This document shows, piece after piece, positions 48,912-57,902 of a DNA stretch of 64,000 nucleotides (positions within the stretch are counted from its first letter, which is position 1; the number at the start of each line of letters is the position of its first letter). A model generated the notes under the pieces. It was given only the letters and a program-made list of their open reading frames with translations. It searched no databases and was not told the DNA's origin. The position numbers were made by a program, and so were the translations under genes. This DNA is from Caproicibacter sp002399225 (GTDB taxonomy: Bacteria; Bacillota; Clostridia; Oscillospirales; Acutalibacteraceae): the NCBI GenBank assembly GCA_036756705.1, contig DAIOKN010000002.1:1-64000 (forward strand), read 5' to 3'.

Positions 48912-50592
48912 GGCCCTGGCTGCCGTTTTTCGCCATTTGCAGCATCTCTTCCGCATTTTGAAGCATCAGCGGCGTGATACGCTCTCCGCCCATAATCCGG
49001 GCAAGCTCCATCCGGCGCCCATCCCGGTCCAGGCGATCCACCCGTGTGAAGGTACGATTTTCATGGACCTGCTTGCAGATCAGGAAATGTGCATCCGCCA
49101 AGGCGGCAATCTGAGCCAAGTGAGTCACACAGATCACCTGACGGTTGCGGGACACCTCTTTTAACTTCCATCCGATCCTCTGGGCAGCGCTTCCACTGAC
49201 ACCTGTGTCCACCTCGTCAAAGATCAGGGTGCCAATGTCGTCTTTCCCCGCAAGGACCGTCTTAATGGCCAGCATGATGCGGGAAAGTTCCCCCCCGGAA
49301 GCGACCTTCGCAATTGGCTTTGCCGGTTCGCCCGCGTTGGTGGAAATGTAGAATTCAATTTTGTCCCAACCCGTCTCGCTCATTGGAGCGCGCTCCTGAC
49401 GGATTTCAAAGGTGACATTCGGCATGTTCAAGAACTGAAGCTCTTCTTTGACTCTCCGGGTGAAAATCTTCGCAGCTTTGGCGCGCCATGAAGAAAGCTC
49501 CGCCGCGCCGGTTTCCGCCTGAGAACGGAATTTCCTGTAATCCTGCTGATATTTCTTTGCATTTTCATCCGAAGTTTGAATTTTTTCAAGATCTGCGCGG
49601 CATTTGTCCAAGTACTGAAGCATCTCTTCTTCTGAGCCACCGTATTTTAGACCAAGGCGGTAGATTGTATCAAGCCTCGACTCGATCTCATCCAGTTCCG
49701 ATGGATCATAGTCCAGCTGCGAGGAATGATTCCGCATCTCCTCGTTGCAGTCCTCCAAGTCGTAAGAAATGGACTGCAACCGTTCCACCAGGCCGTGCAG
49801 TTCCGGCACATACTGCTCCACCCCGGCCAAAGCACCAGCGGCCTCCGAAACGGCGGAAGCCGCTCCCGCCGTCTCTTCATCCCCGCCGAGCGCCGCTTTC
49901 GCCTGCGCAATCGCCTCGGCAACCCGTTCGGAATTGCGGTACAGATTTTTACGGCGGCTCAGTTCTTTCTGCTCGCCCGGATGAAGATCCGCCGCTTCCA
50001 GCTCGCCAATCTGGTAGGTCAGCAGATCAGTCTGCCGCACTTTTTGTTCACGGCCCATCCGGCAGGAATCCAGCTCGGCTTTCGCGTTCCGCATGTCATG
50101 GTAAGCTTTCCGATAGCGGTTCAGACAATCCTCCGGCAGTCCCATGCTGTCGAGATAGCAGATATGCGTCTCCGGAGACAGCAGACCGTAATTTTCATGC
50201 TGGCCATGGATATTGATCAACAGCCTGCCGATCTCTTTCAGAACAGAGACAGTCGCCGGCCTTGTGTTCACCCGGCAGGAGGATTTACCATCCGCAGAAA
50301 TTTCGCGCTGAATCATCACCGTTCCATCCTCTTCCACGGAATAGCCCAGTTCCTGGATTTTATCAGCGGCCCGCCCGCCGTTCAGCTGAAAAACGGCAGA
50401 CACCAGCGCCCGTTTTGCACCCGTGCGGATTAGTTCCCGGGAAGTCCTTTCCCCCAGAATCGCATTGATGGAATCAATCACAATGGATTTTCCCGCTCCG
50501 GTTTCGCCGGTTAAAACATTGAAACCATTGCTGAAATCGATATTCGCCTTTTCGATAACGGCTATATTTTCAATATAAAGCTGTGACAGCAT
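48892..50592 (-). CDS. recN: DNA repair protein RecN
   Basis: A 566-residue SMC-like ATPase that acts at double-strand breaks. Walker A is GETGAGKSI (about 30-38), a long coiled-coil middle follows (about 150-370), then the ABC signature VASGGELSRIMLA (about 425-437) and Walker B TLIFDEVDTG (about 450-459). The start at 50592 has AGGTG about 7 bases upstream. It follows argR by 5 bases. Its 3' end carries the tyrS promoter. Confidence 0.96.
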   Translation of the reverse strand: MLSQLYIENIAVIEKANIDFSNGFNVLTGETGAGKSIVIDSINAILGERTSRELIRTGAKRALVSAVFQLNGGRAADKIQELGYSVEEDGTVMIQREISADGKSSCRVNTRPATVSVLKEIGRLLINIHGQHENYGLLSPETHICYLDSMGLPEDCLNRYRKAYHDMRNAKAELDSCRMGREQKVRQTDLLTYQIGELEAADLHPGEQKELSRRKNLYRNSERVAEAIAQAKAALGGDEETAGAASAVSEAAGALAGVEQYVPELHGLVERLQSISYDLEDCNEEMRNHSSQLDYDPSELDEIESRLDTIYRLGLKYGGSEEEMLQYLDKCRADLEKIQTSDENAKKYQQDYRKFRSQAETGAAELSSWRAKAAKIFTRRVKEELQFLNMPNVTFEIRQERAPMSETGWDKIEFYISTNAGEPAKPIAKVASGGELSRIMLAIKTVLAGKDDIGTLIFDEVDTGVSGSAAQRIGWKLKEVSRNRQVICVTHLAQIAALADAHFLICKQVHENRTFTRVDRLDRDGRRMELARIMGGERITPLMLQNAEEMLQMAKNGSQGLDNRAK

Positions 50593-50597
50593 GGCAA

Positions 50598-51047
50598 TCA
50601 CCTGATCAATTTTTTCAGTTCCGAAGACAGCCTTTCCGCAGCATTTTCATCTCTGGCCAAAATAAAGATGGTATCATCTCCGGAGAGTGTTCCTACAATC
50701 TCCTCCCAAGACAAGGCATCCATCGCGGCACAGACCGCATTTGCCATTCCCGTCAGGCATTTGACCGCAACCATATTCTGCGCATAGTCGACCGACAGCG
50801 CAGAATCGGAAAAAAGAGAATAAAACTTCGTGGTGTAATCTCTGGTGTCCTCCTGGCCAACCGTATACCGGTATTTGCCGCTCGCAGTCAAAGTTTTGAT
50901 GAGGCGCAGCTCCTTAATGTCGCGCGAAACCGTAGCCTGGGTCACTTCATACCCTTCTTCGCGCAGGCGGCGAAGAAGTTCCTCCTGCGTGTCGATGGGA
51001 TACTTTTCAATCAGTTCCAGTATTTTGGCATGCCGTCGTTCCTTCAA
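50598..51047 (-). CDS. argR: Arginine repressor ArgR
   Basis: A 149-residue regulator. The N-terminal winged helix has TQEELLRRLREEGYEVTQATVSRDIKEL (about 20-47), and the C-terminal hexamerisation and arginine-binding domain has the GTLSGDDTIFIL motif (about 117-128). It represses arginine synthesis genes when arginine is present; carAB in this window is a plausible target, though no operator was identified. It overlaps nadK by 4 bases and is in the conserved tlyA-nadK-argR-recN order. Confidence 0.96.
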   Translation of the reverse strand: MKERRHAKILELIEKYPIDTQEELLRRLREEGYEVTQATVSRDIKELRLIKTLTASGKYRYTVGQEDTRDYTTKFYSLFSDSALSVDYAQNMVAVKCLTGMANAVCAAMDALSWEEIVGTLSGDDTIFILARDENAAERLSSELKKLIR

Positions 51048-51910
51048 GGCTCCATTCTCCTCTCTCCAAGTTTATCGGTTACAATCTCATAAAAATTATT
51101 ATTCTTTAATTTTAGTATTTTAACGGTGCTGGAGGACTTTGAAAATTCTACTTCGGCACCATCCGGAATTTTCAAGAAGCTCTCTCCGTCAACCGTAAGG
51201 ATAATTTCGCTTTCATAATCAGAGTGGGCCTGAACGCTCAGCTTTGAATGGGGGCCAAAAAGGACCGGCCTGTTTAAAAGGGAGTGAGGACAAATGGGAG
51301 TGAGAAGAATACAGTCCATCTGCGGATCAATGATCGGACCGCCGGCAGAAAGCGAATAGGCTGTTGAGCCGGTCGGGGTGGCAATGATCAAACCATCTGC
51401 GCGGTAATCACAGACTTTGGTGTCGTCCAGCCGAACTTTCAGATCCAGAATTCTTGAAAGAGTTCCCCGTGCAATCACAGCGTCGTTAAAAGCGGTGTAG
51501 GTCTTTGATTTCTCTTCTCCGCGAACCCGGATATCTAACATCATTCTGTCCTCAATCGTATAATTTCCGCTGTTCAGCCGCTCCAGACAGTCCATCTCGT
51601 TGGTTTCCAGGCTGGCGATGAATCCCAGTCTTCCAATATTAATGCCAAGAATCGGTTTTCCAGCGACCGCTGCATTCCTGGCACAGTGAATAATGGTACC
51701 GTCACCGCCGAGAGCAATGATCAGATCGCAGGCCTGAATCATCGCCGCCGCATCCGGGAAAAAGAGAATTTCCTTTTCCGGAAAGGAAGCCCGGAATTCA
51801 TCCCGCATCAAAATTTTCATGCCGAGCTTTCGCAGCTTCGCAATCAGCCGCCCTGTATAATAAAGGGCGCGGTTCCGGCTTAAGTTTGGAATGACCGCCA
51901 CATGGATCAC
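51044..51910 (-). CDS. nadK: NAD kinase
   Basis: A 288-residue enzyme phosphorylating NAD to NADP. The GGDGT motif lies in IALGGDGTIIHC (about 67-78), with the catalytic aspartate, and the second signature is PTGSTAYSLSAGGPI (about 168-182). It overlaps both tlyA and argR by 4 bases, so translation of the three is coupled. Confidence 0.97.
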   Translation of the reverse strand: MIHVAVIPNLSRNRALYYTGRLIAKLRKLGMKILMRDEFRASFPEKEILFFPDAAAMIQACDLIIALGGDGTIIHCARNAAVAGKPILGINIGRLGFIASLETNEMDCLERLNSGNYTIEDRMMLDIRVRGEEKSKTYTAFNDAVIARGTLSRILDLKVRLDDTKVCDYRADGLIIATPTGSTAYSLSAGGPIIDPQMDCILLTPICPHSLLNRPVLFGPHSKLSVQAHSDYESEIILTVDGESFLKIPDGAEVEFSKSSSTVKILKLKNNNFYEIVTDKLGERRMEP

Positions 51911-52731
51911 GCTGTTTCACCGCCATTCAGCTTTTGATGGGATTCCTCCACCAGTGCCGAAATATCAAGGTCAGGCACCGTTTCAGACGGGCTGTCGGAT
52001 TTTTGCAGATATAAAAGATACTCAATATTTCCCTCCGGGCCTTTTACGGGGGAATAGGTCAGTCCCAAAACAGAAAAGCCGTTTTCTTTGACAAAAGCTA
52101 CAATTTTCTGAATCACCTGAACATGAACTTTTGGATCGCGCACAACGCCTTTTTTCCCGACATTTTCACGGCCGGCTTCAAACTGAGGCTTGATCAGGCA
52201 TACCGCTTGTCCGTGCTCCGATAAAAAGCGGCGGGCTACCGGAAGCACCAGTCGAAGGGAAATAAAGGCAACATCCACACTGAAAAAATCGACGGATTCA
52301 GGAACCTGCTGCTCCGTCAGATACCTGACGTTGGTTCTTTCCAGACTGACGACGCGGGGATCAATGCGCAGTTTCCATGCCAGCTGCCCGTATCCGACAT
52401 CCACCGCATAGACTTTTTTCGCTCCATTCTGAAGCATACAGTCCGTAAAACCGCCTGTGGAAGCTCCAATGTCCATTACGGTTTTCCCTTTTAGATCGAT
52501 GGGAAACGTCGCCAGTGCCTTTTCCAGTTTCAGGCCGCCGCGGCTGACATAAGGAATCTTGCTGCCCCGCACTTCAATTTTTACATTTTCCGGAAGCATG
52601 GTACCGGGCTTATCCTGTTTCTGTCCATTTACATAAACCTGGCCTGCCATCACGACCGTCTTGGCCCTTTCCCGGCTTTCTGAAAGTCCTCGGTCAAAAA
52701 TTAAGCAGTCCAATCTTTTTTTCTGAATCAT
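51907..52731 (-). CDS. tlyA: TlyA-family rRNA 2'-O-methyltransferase
   Basis: A 274-residue protein with an N-terminal S4 RNA-binding domain (RLDCLIFDRGLSESRERAKTVVMAG, about 5-29) and an FtsJ-like methyltransferase domain, whose SAM motif is DIGASTGGFTDCMLQNGA (about 86-103). The family methylates 16S and sometimes 23S rRNA; older annotation as hemolysin is not supported by sequence. GGAGTG precedes the ATG by 5 bases. It begins 38 bases inside the 3' end of dxs. Confidence 0.95.
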   Translation of the reverse strand: MIQKKRLDCLIFDRGLSESRERAKTVVMAGQVYVNGQKQDKPGTMLPENVKIEVRGSKIPYVSRGGLKLEKALATFPIDLKGKTVMDIGASTGGFTDCMLQNGAKKVYAVDVGYGQLAWKLRIDPRVVSLERTNVRYLTEQQVPESVDFFSVDVAFISLRLVLPVARRFLSEHGQAVCLIKPQFEAGRENVGKKGVVRDPKVHVQVIQKIVAFVKENGFSVLGLTYSPVKGPEGNIEYLLYLQKSDSPSETVPDLDISALVEESHQKLNGGETA

Positions 52732-54583
52732 TTAAGCACTCCGATAGAATCATTTTGGCCATTCCTCCAGCGTTGAGGCCCAGCTCTTCCAAGGCCTGGG
52801 GCATCGTTTCATGCAAAACGAAGCCATCAATTGCACGAAGATAAAACTTACCCTGATAAGCGGCCTGATTTAACAAGTAGGCAAAATATTCGCCGATGCC
52901 GCCCTGTGCAACGCCTTCTTCAAAGAAAAAAACGGCTTTGGCATTCAGCACACTGCGAATGGCTTCGGGAGCGATCGGAAAAATCCGGTTTAATTTCAGG
53001 ATGCGGATTTCCACTCCTCTTTTCTTCAAAGCAGACAGAGCCTGACACGCATTGGAAAACAGCCTTCCATAAGTCACAAGTATCAGATCGGCGGATGCGG
53101 GGCCGTAAAGGTCAAATGCCTCACGGCTGCCGTGAAAATCGAACGGGCGGAAAAGTTGCTCCCCCCGCGGGTATCGCACCGCAGCCATACCCTTGCAGCC
53201 ATACAGAGCCTGCCACAGACAGCTTTGCAACTCATCATAAAAGGAGGGAGAATAAATGATCATTCCGGGAATCGTGCGCAGAAAAGCGGCATCAAAAATT
53301 CCCTGATGGGTTTCGCCGTCTTCCCCGACAATTCCCGCCCGATCGACAGCGAACACCACCTTGATTCGCTGCAACGCAACATCATGGATCAACTGATCAT
53401 AACCCCGCTGCAAAAAAGAGGAATAGACGGCAAAAACCGGCAGCATCCCGCCGCAAGCAAGCCCGCCTGCAAATGTGACAGCATGCTCTTCCGCAATGCC
53501 CGTGTCAAAAAAACGTTCGGGAAATTTTTGAGAAAACGGCGCCAGTCCCGTGCCTTCCTGCATCGCGGCAGTAATAGCACAGATCCTTTCATCTTCCGAT
53601 GCGAGAGCGCAAAGCTTATTTCCAAACACAGAGGAAAAGCTTCCTCCGGATTTCACCGGTTTCCCCGTCGCCACATCAAAGCGGGAAACCCCATGAAAGA
53701 CCTTCGGATTTTCTTCGGCAAACGGGTACCCCTTCCCTTTGCGAGTCAGAACATGAATGAGGACAGGATGCTGGATGCTTTTAACGTTATTGAATACTTC
53801 AATCAGTTTTTCCAGATCATGGCCATCAAACGGTCCGTAATAATAAAAGCCCATATCCTCAAAAATCGTGCTATTGTAGAGGATCTGCTTTAAAACTGAT
53901 TTTGACTTGGTGAGCGCATGTTGAAACGGCTTCCCAATCCCCGGGATATGGCCTAAAAGCTGATCAATATTCCCCTTGATCCGAAAATAGGAAGGCTTCG
54001 TGCGGATACGTGCCAAATAGCGGGCCATGGAGCCGACATTACGGGAAATGGACATCTTGTTGTCGTTCAGCACAACAATAAAATTTTTTCGGAGCCGGCC
54101 GGCATTATTCATGCCTTCATAGGCGAGGCCGCCGGTCAGGGCACCATCTCCAATGATGGCGACCACATGCCCCGGTTCCCCTTTCAGTTCCTTGGCCTTG
54201 AACAGTCCGAGCGCAGCCGAAATTGAGGTGCTGCTGTGCCCGGAAGTAAAAGGATCGTGCGGGCTCTCCGTCCGGTTCGGGAAACCCGAAAGCCCGCCGC
54301 GCGTCCGGATTGTAGCGATACGGTCGGCTCTGCCGGTCAGCATTTTATGCGTATAGGACTGATGCCCGACATCCCAGACAATCTGATCCTCCGGGGAGTG
54401 AAACGCCCTGTGCAAGGCGACGGACAGTTCCACTACTCCAAGATTAGAGGCAAGATGCCCCCCGTTTTTCGAAACAGTTTGAATGATCCGCTCCCGAATT
54501 TCGGCGCACAGTTGCTTTAGCTGCGAAGGTGTTAACTGCTGCAGGTCTTGAGGGGAACGAATTGAATCAAGCAACACACTCAT
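52694..54583 (-). CDS. dxs: 1-deoxy-D-xylulose-5-phosphate synthase
   Basis: A 629-residue thiamine-diphosphate transketolase-family enzyme that starts the MEP isoprenoid pathway from pyruvate and glyceraldehyde 3-phosphate. The ThDP motif begins IGDGALTGGLAYEGMNN (about 149-165), and the substrate-binding part DRAGIVGEDGETHQG (about 420-434) follows. The length is normal. It begins 4 bases after folD ends and overlaps tlyA. Confidence 0.97.
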   Translation of the reverse strand: MSVLLDSIRSPQDLQQLTPSQLKQLCAEIRERIIQTVSKNGGHLASNLGVVELSVALHRAFHSPEDQIVWDVGHQSYTHKMLTGRADRIATIRTRGGLSGFPNRTESPHDPFTSGHSSTSISAALGLFKAKELKGEPGHVVAIIGDGALTGGLAYEGMNNAGRLRKNFIVVLNDNKMSISRNVGSMARYLARIRTKPSYFRIKGNIDQLLGHIPGIGKPFQHALTKSKSVLKQILYNSTIFEDMGFYYYGPFDGHDLEKLIEVFNNVKSIQHPVLIHVLTRKGKGYPFAEENPKVFHGVSRFDVATGKPVKSGGSFSSVFGNKLCALASEDERICAITAAMQEGTGLAPFSQKFPERFFDTGIAEEHAVTFAGGLACGGMLPVFAVYSSFLQRGYDQLIHDVALQRIKVVFAVDRAGIVGEDGETHQGIFDAAFLRTIPGMIIYSPSFYDELQSCLWQALYGCKGMAAVRYPRGEQLFRPFDFHGSREAFDLYGPASADLILVTYGRLFSNACQALSALKKRGVEIRILKLNRIFPIAPEAIRSVLNAKAVFFFEEGVAQGGIGEYFAYLLNQAAYQGKFYLRAIDGFVLHETMPQALEELGLNAGGMAKMILSECLNDSEKKIGLLNF

Positions 54584-54587
54584 TCAG

Positions 54588-55457
54588 CTAGACTTTCTTT
54601 CGGTCAGAAATCGCATTTTGAATTTTCGCAGCGGTCAGCGTATTTTTCAGAAGCATGGCAATCGTCATCGGACCGACTCCGCCCGGGACCGGGGTAATGT
54701 AAGAAGCCAATTTGCTGACGGAGTCAAAATCGACATCGCCGCAAAGCTTTCCATTTTCATCCCGATCTGAGCCGACGTCAATTACACAGGCACCTGGCTT
54801 GACCATATCGGCTGTAATAAATTTCGGTTTTCCGACGGCTGCGACGAGAATATCCGCCCTGCGGCAGACCTCTGCAAGATTTCTCGTTTTGCTGTGACAG
54901 ATGGTGACCGTTCCGTTTTCATGCATCAGCAACATGGCCATTGGTTTACCGACAATATTGCTACGGCCGACCACGACGCAGTTTTTTCCGGCGACCGGAA
55001 TTTTTTCCCGGTGCAGCAGTTCCATAACTCCGGCAGGAGTACAGGGAACAAAGCGGAAATTCCCAATCATAACCCGCCCGACATTGGAAGGATGAAACGC
55101 ATCGACATCTTTCCACGGATCGATGGTCTCAATGACAGACTCTTCATTCAGCCCATCCGGAAGCGGCAATTGGACAAGGATTCCGTGGATCTCTTTTTTA
55201 TGGTTCAAGCGGTTGACCAGGTCGAACAGATCATCCTGATGTGTATTTTCCGGCAACAGATATTTTTCTGAATAAATGCCGACGGCCGTACAGGCTTTCT
55301 CCTTCAGATTCACATAAGTCTTGGAAGCGGGATCATTGCCCACCAAAACCACTGCCAGGCCGGGAATAATTCCCTTTTCTTTCAGTCCCTGTGTTTCCAG
55401 TGCAATTTCAGCTTTTATTTGAGCAGAAATTGCCTTTCCATCAATCAGTTTTGCCAT
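54588..55457 (-). CDS. folD: Bifunctional methylenetetrahydrofolate dehydrogenase/cyclohydrolase
   Basis: A 289-residue enzyme interconverting methylene-, methenyl- and formyl-tetrahydrofolate, which also supplies purine synthesis. The catalytic lysine lies in YVNLKEKACTAVGI (about 50-63), and the nucleotide-binding segment is VVVGRSNIVGKPMAMLL (about 156-172). The C-terminus PVPGGVGPMTIAML is typical. The start at 55457 (MAKLIDG) is preferred over a longer form; AGGAGG lies 12 bases upstream. It overlaps lgt by 17 bases. Confidence 0.96.
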   Translation of the reverse strand: MAKLIDGKAISAQIKAEIALETQGLKEKGIIPGLAVVLVGNDPASKTYVNLKEKACTAVGIYSEKYLLPENTHQDDLFDLVNRLNHKKEIHGILVQLPLPDGLNEESVIETIDPWKDVDAFHPSNVGRVMIGNFRFVPCTPAGVMELLHREKIPVAGKNCVVVGRSNIVGKPMAMLLMHENGTVTICHSKTRNLAEVCRRADILVAAVGKPKFITADMVKPGACVIDVGSDRDENGKLCGDVDFDSVSKLASYITPVPGGVGPMTIAMLLKNTLTAAKIQNAISDRKKV

Positions 55458-56526
55458 TTTCGGTGTCTTCCTCCTTCCCGGATGCTTCTTCCTCAGGCGA
55501 AGCATTCGACTGACCTTGAGTCTCTTCTTCAGAAGTTTTTTCCGAATCGACGTCTTTCAGCTTTTCGGCATTTTCCGACTCTCCCGTTCTCGCTGCTTCC
55601 GCTTCTTCAGCGGAAGCAAAAATCGTGCTTGTTCCGTCATCCGCGTAGGTCTCTTCAATCTCTTCGGGCTTCACTTCATCCACAATGGAATTCAGCTCCA
55701 TGATTTTGCGCGACCCGCAACCGGTCAAAACCGTACTATTCCGAAAAACGATTAAAAGTACGGCGGAAACAATCACTGCGGCAGCCGCCACAACCTGAGA
55801 GACCCGAAGCGGGATCACCGGAGTAATCAGACTGTCGGTGCGGAGGCCCTCGATGAAAAAACGTCCCACGCCATACCAAAGAAGATAAAGTAAAAAGACC
55901 TGTCCGTCATATCTTCTATATTTCCTGCTGACAATATGTAGCAGAACAAATCCAAGCAGGCACCAGACGGATTCATAAAGGAAGCAGGGGTGTACTCCGG
56001 AAGCGGAAACAAGTTCCGTATTCTCGCTGACCATCCTCCAGGGCAGTTCCGTCCCTCTTCCAAATGCCTCCTGATTGATGAAATTGCCCCACCGACCGAT
56101 AGACTGTCCAATTAAAAAGCTGAGGGACGCCAGATCCAGAACGGCCGGAACGCTGAGTTTGCGGAATTTTGCCATCAGCGCGCCAAACAGAAGCCCGCCG
56201 ATCATGCCGCCGTAGATGCCAAGTCCGCCGTTCCAAATATAAAGAATACTGACCGGGTTTTTCAGATATTGATCGCTGGAGTCAAACATGACATAGTATA
56301 GCCTTGCTCCGATTACGCCGAAAATAATGCCGATCATCACGACATCGACAAAACGATCCTGGTCAATCCGGAACTTTTTGCAGCTTGCCATCGCATACAG
56401 GAATGCCAGCAAAAAGCCGGTCGCGATGATAACTCCATACCAGGCAATAGCATGATTTCCAATCTGGAAAGCAATGGGGTTCACGGTTACTTTGATTCCA
56501 AGCCCCGGGAATTGAACATGATACAT
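55441..56526 (-). CDS. lgt: Prolipoprotein diacylglyceryl transferase with long acidic tail
   Basis: A 361-residue membrane enzyme transferring diacylglycerol to the lipobox cysteine of prelipoproteins. About seven membrane helices occupy residues 20-270, and the signature GRWGNFINQEAFG (about 144-156) is complete. The last 85 residues or so, from MELNSIVDEV on, are hydrophilic and rich in E, D and S. This tail goes beyond the usual Lgt length of about 260-290 residues and has no recognised domain. It is 89 bases after yfmH. Confidence 0.95.
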   Translation of the reverse strand: MYHVQFPGLGIKVTVNPIAFQIGNHAIAWYGVIIATGFLLAFLYAMASCKKFRIDQDRFVDVVMIGIIFGVIGARLYYVMFDSSDQYLKNPVSILYIWNGGLGIYGGMIGGLLFGALMAKFRKLSVPAVLDLASLSFLIGQSIGRWGNFINQEAFGRGTELPWRMVSENTELVSASGVHPCFLYESVWCLLGFVLLHIVSRKYRRYDGQVFLLYLLWYGVGRFFIEGLRTDSLITPVIPLRVSQVVAAAAVIVSAVLLIVFRNSTVLTGCGSRKIMELNSIVDEVKPEEIEETYADDGTSTIFASAEEAEAARTGESENAEKLKDVDSEKTSEEETQGQSNASPEEEASGKEEDTENGKTD

Positions 56527-56615
56527 TTTACACCACCATTCTCAACACAGTATCAGTTGTATGCGGCCACTTCCCGCCCTGTATTCTCTCATCGGAAGCC
56601 CAGCGGAAAGGCCCG

Positions 56616-57902
56616 TTACCGGTTGGGCAAAACGATGGAAAGGGAACACAGTTCCGGGCGAAGCTGCGTTTCCAGCCTTGCCAGAACGGAATCCATATCC
56701 GCTTCCGCGATTGCATCAATATAATCAAACAATTCCCGCCCGGCAAATGTGAGCGAAACGATAGAATTGGCGATGCTGCCCACATGGTTCAATGAAGCAA
56801 TATTCTTTCCATAGACCGATCTCTTTGCGCGTTCAAAAACCTGCCGGTCAAATCCGCCACTTCTGACGTTTGCAATCTCTTTTTTAATCTCTTGCGCCAC
56901 CCGCTCCGGGTCTTTAGACTCCCCGGAAAAGATAACGGAAGCATAGCCGGGTCCTTCAAAGTACTCGTTGCCAAAGGAAGCTTCATTGATCAAATCCGCG
57001 TCCAGCAGGCGCCGGTACAGAGGACTCGCACTGGAAGAAAGCGCTTCCAGCAGGATTTCAGTCTCAGCAACCTGCTTGGTCGAAGGACGCCGACCGTTGA
57101 CAATCTCTTTAAACCCAAGTTCGAACAGCGGAACGCCGACGGAAAGCTTCTGCTCCACTCTGGCTTTGGCAATATGGGCGGGCTCCTCTTCAAAAATACG
57201 GTCAATCTGAATCGGCTGGGAAGGTTTGAGCATTTGGTCGCAAATCCCTGCGACCCGCTCCGGCTGAATATCTCCCGCGACGCACAAAACCATGTTATGC
57301 AGGTTGTAAAAAGTATGATAGCATTGATAAAGCAGTTCAGGAGTAATCTGCGCAATACTCTGAACCGTACCAGCGATGTCGATCCGAACCGGATGTTTCA
57401 GGTAAAGCGCATCCAGAAGGTTAAAAAGGACTCTCCACTGGGGATCGTCTTCATACATCTTGATTTCCTGCCCGATGATCCCCTGTTCTTTTTGAACGGT
57501 TTGCTCCGTAAAATAAGGGGTCTGGACAAAATCGAGCAGGATTTTCAGGGATTCATAAACGTTTTCCGTGCAGGAAAATAAAAAGCACGTCATATCGAAT
57601 GAAGTGTAGGCATTTGCCGATGCGCCAGTTTTCGCAAACTGTTCAAACGCATCCCCGTCTTTGCTTTCAAACAGCTTATGTTCCAGATAATGGGCGATCC
57701 CGGCCGGAACATGATGCACAGTGCTTTCTTTTTGAATCTTAAAGCAATTGTCAATGGAACCATATTTTGTGCCGAACACGGCATAGGTTGAATTATTTTT
57801 TTCTTTCGGATAGAGAAACACTTCAAGTCCGGAAGGATGCTTGCCTATAAAATAGCAGTCACCGGTGCGCTCATTCTCAATCTTTTTCAGCCAATCCGTC
57901 AT
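56616..57902 (-). CDS. yfmH: M16 family peptidase-like protein YfmH (active-site type)
   Basis: A 428-residue member of the paired M16 proteins of Firmicutes. The inverted zinc motif HxxEH is present as HYLEHKLFES (about 70-79), with the downstream glutamate in EQGIIGQEIKMYEDDP. YfmF and YfmH have been linked to maturation of the EF-P 5-aminopentanol modification; whether proteolysis is involved is not settled. The start at 57902 overlaps the yfmF stop in an ATGA. Confidence 0.9.
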   Translation of the reverse strand: MTDWLKKIENERTGDCYFIGKHPSGLEVFLYPKEKNNSTYAVFGTKYGSIDNCFKIQKESTVHHVPAGIAHYLEHKLFESKDGDAFEQFAKTGASANAYTSFDMTCFLFSCTENVYESLKILLDFVQTPYFTEQTVQKEQGIIGQEIKMYEDDPQWRVLFNLLDALYLKHPVRIDIAGTVQSIAQITPELLYQCYHTFYNLHNMVLCVAGDIQPERVAGICDQMLKPSQPIQIDRIFEEEPAHIAKARVEQKLSVGVPLFELGFKEIVNGRRPSTKQVAETEILLEALSSSASPLYRRLLDADLINEASFGNEYFEGPGYASVIFSGESKDPERVAQEIKKEIANVRSGGFDRQVFERAKRSVYGKNIASLNHVGSIANSIVSLTFAGRELFDYIDAIAEADMDSVLARLETQLRPELCSLSIVLPNR

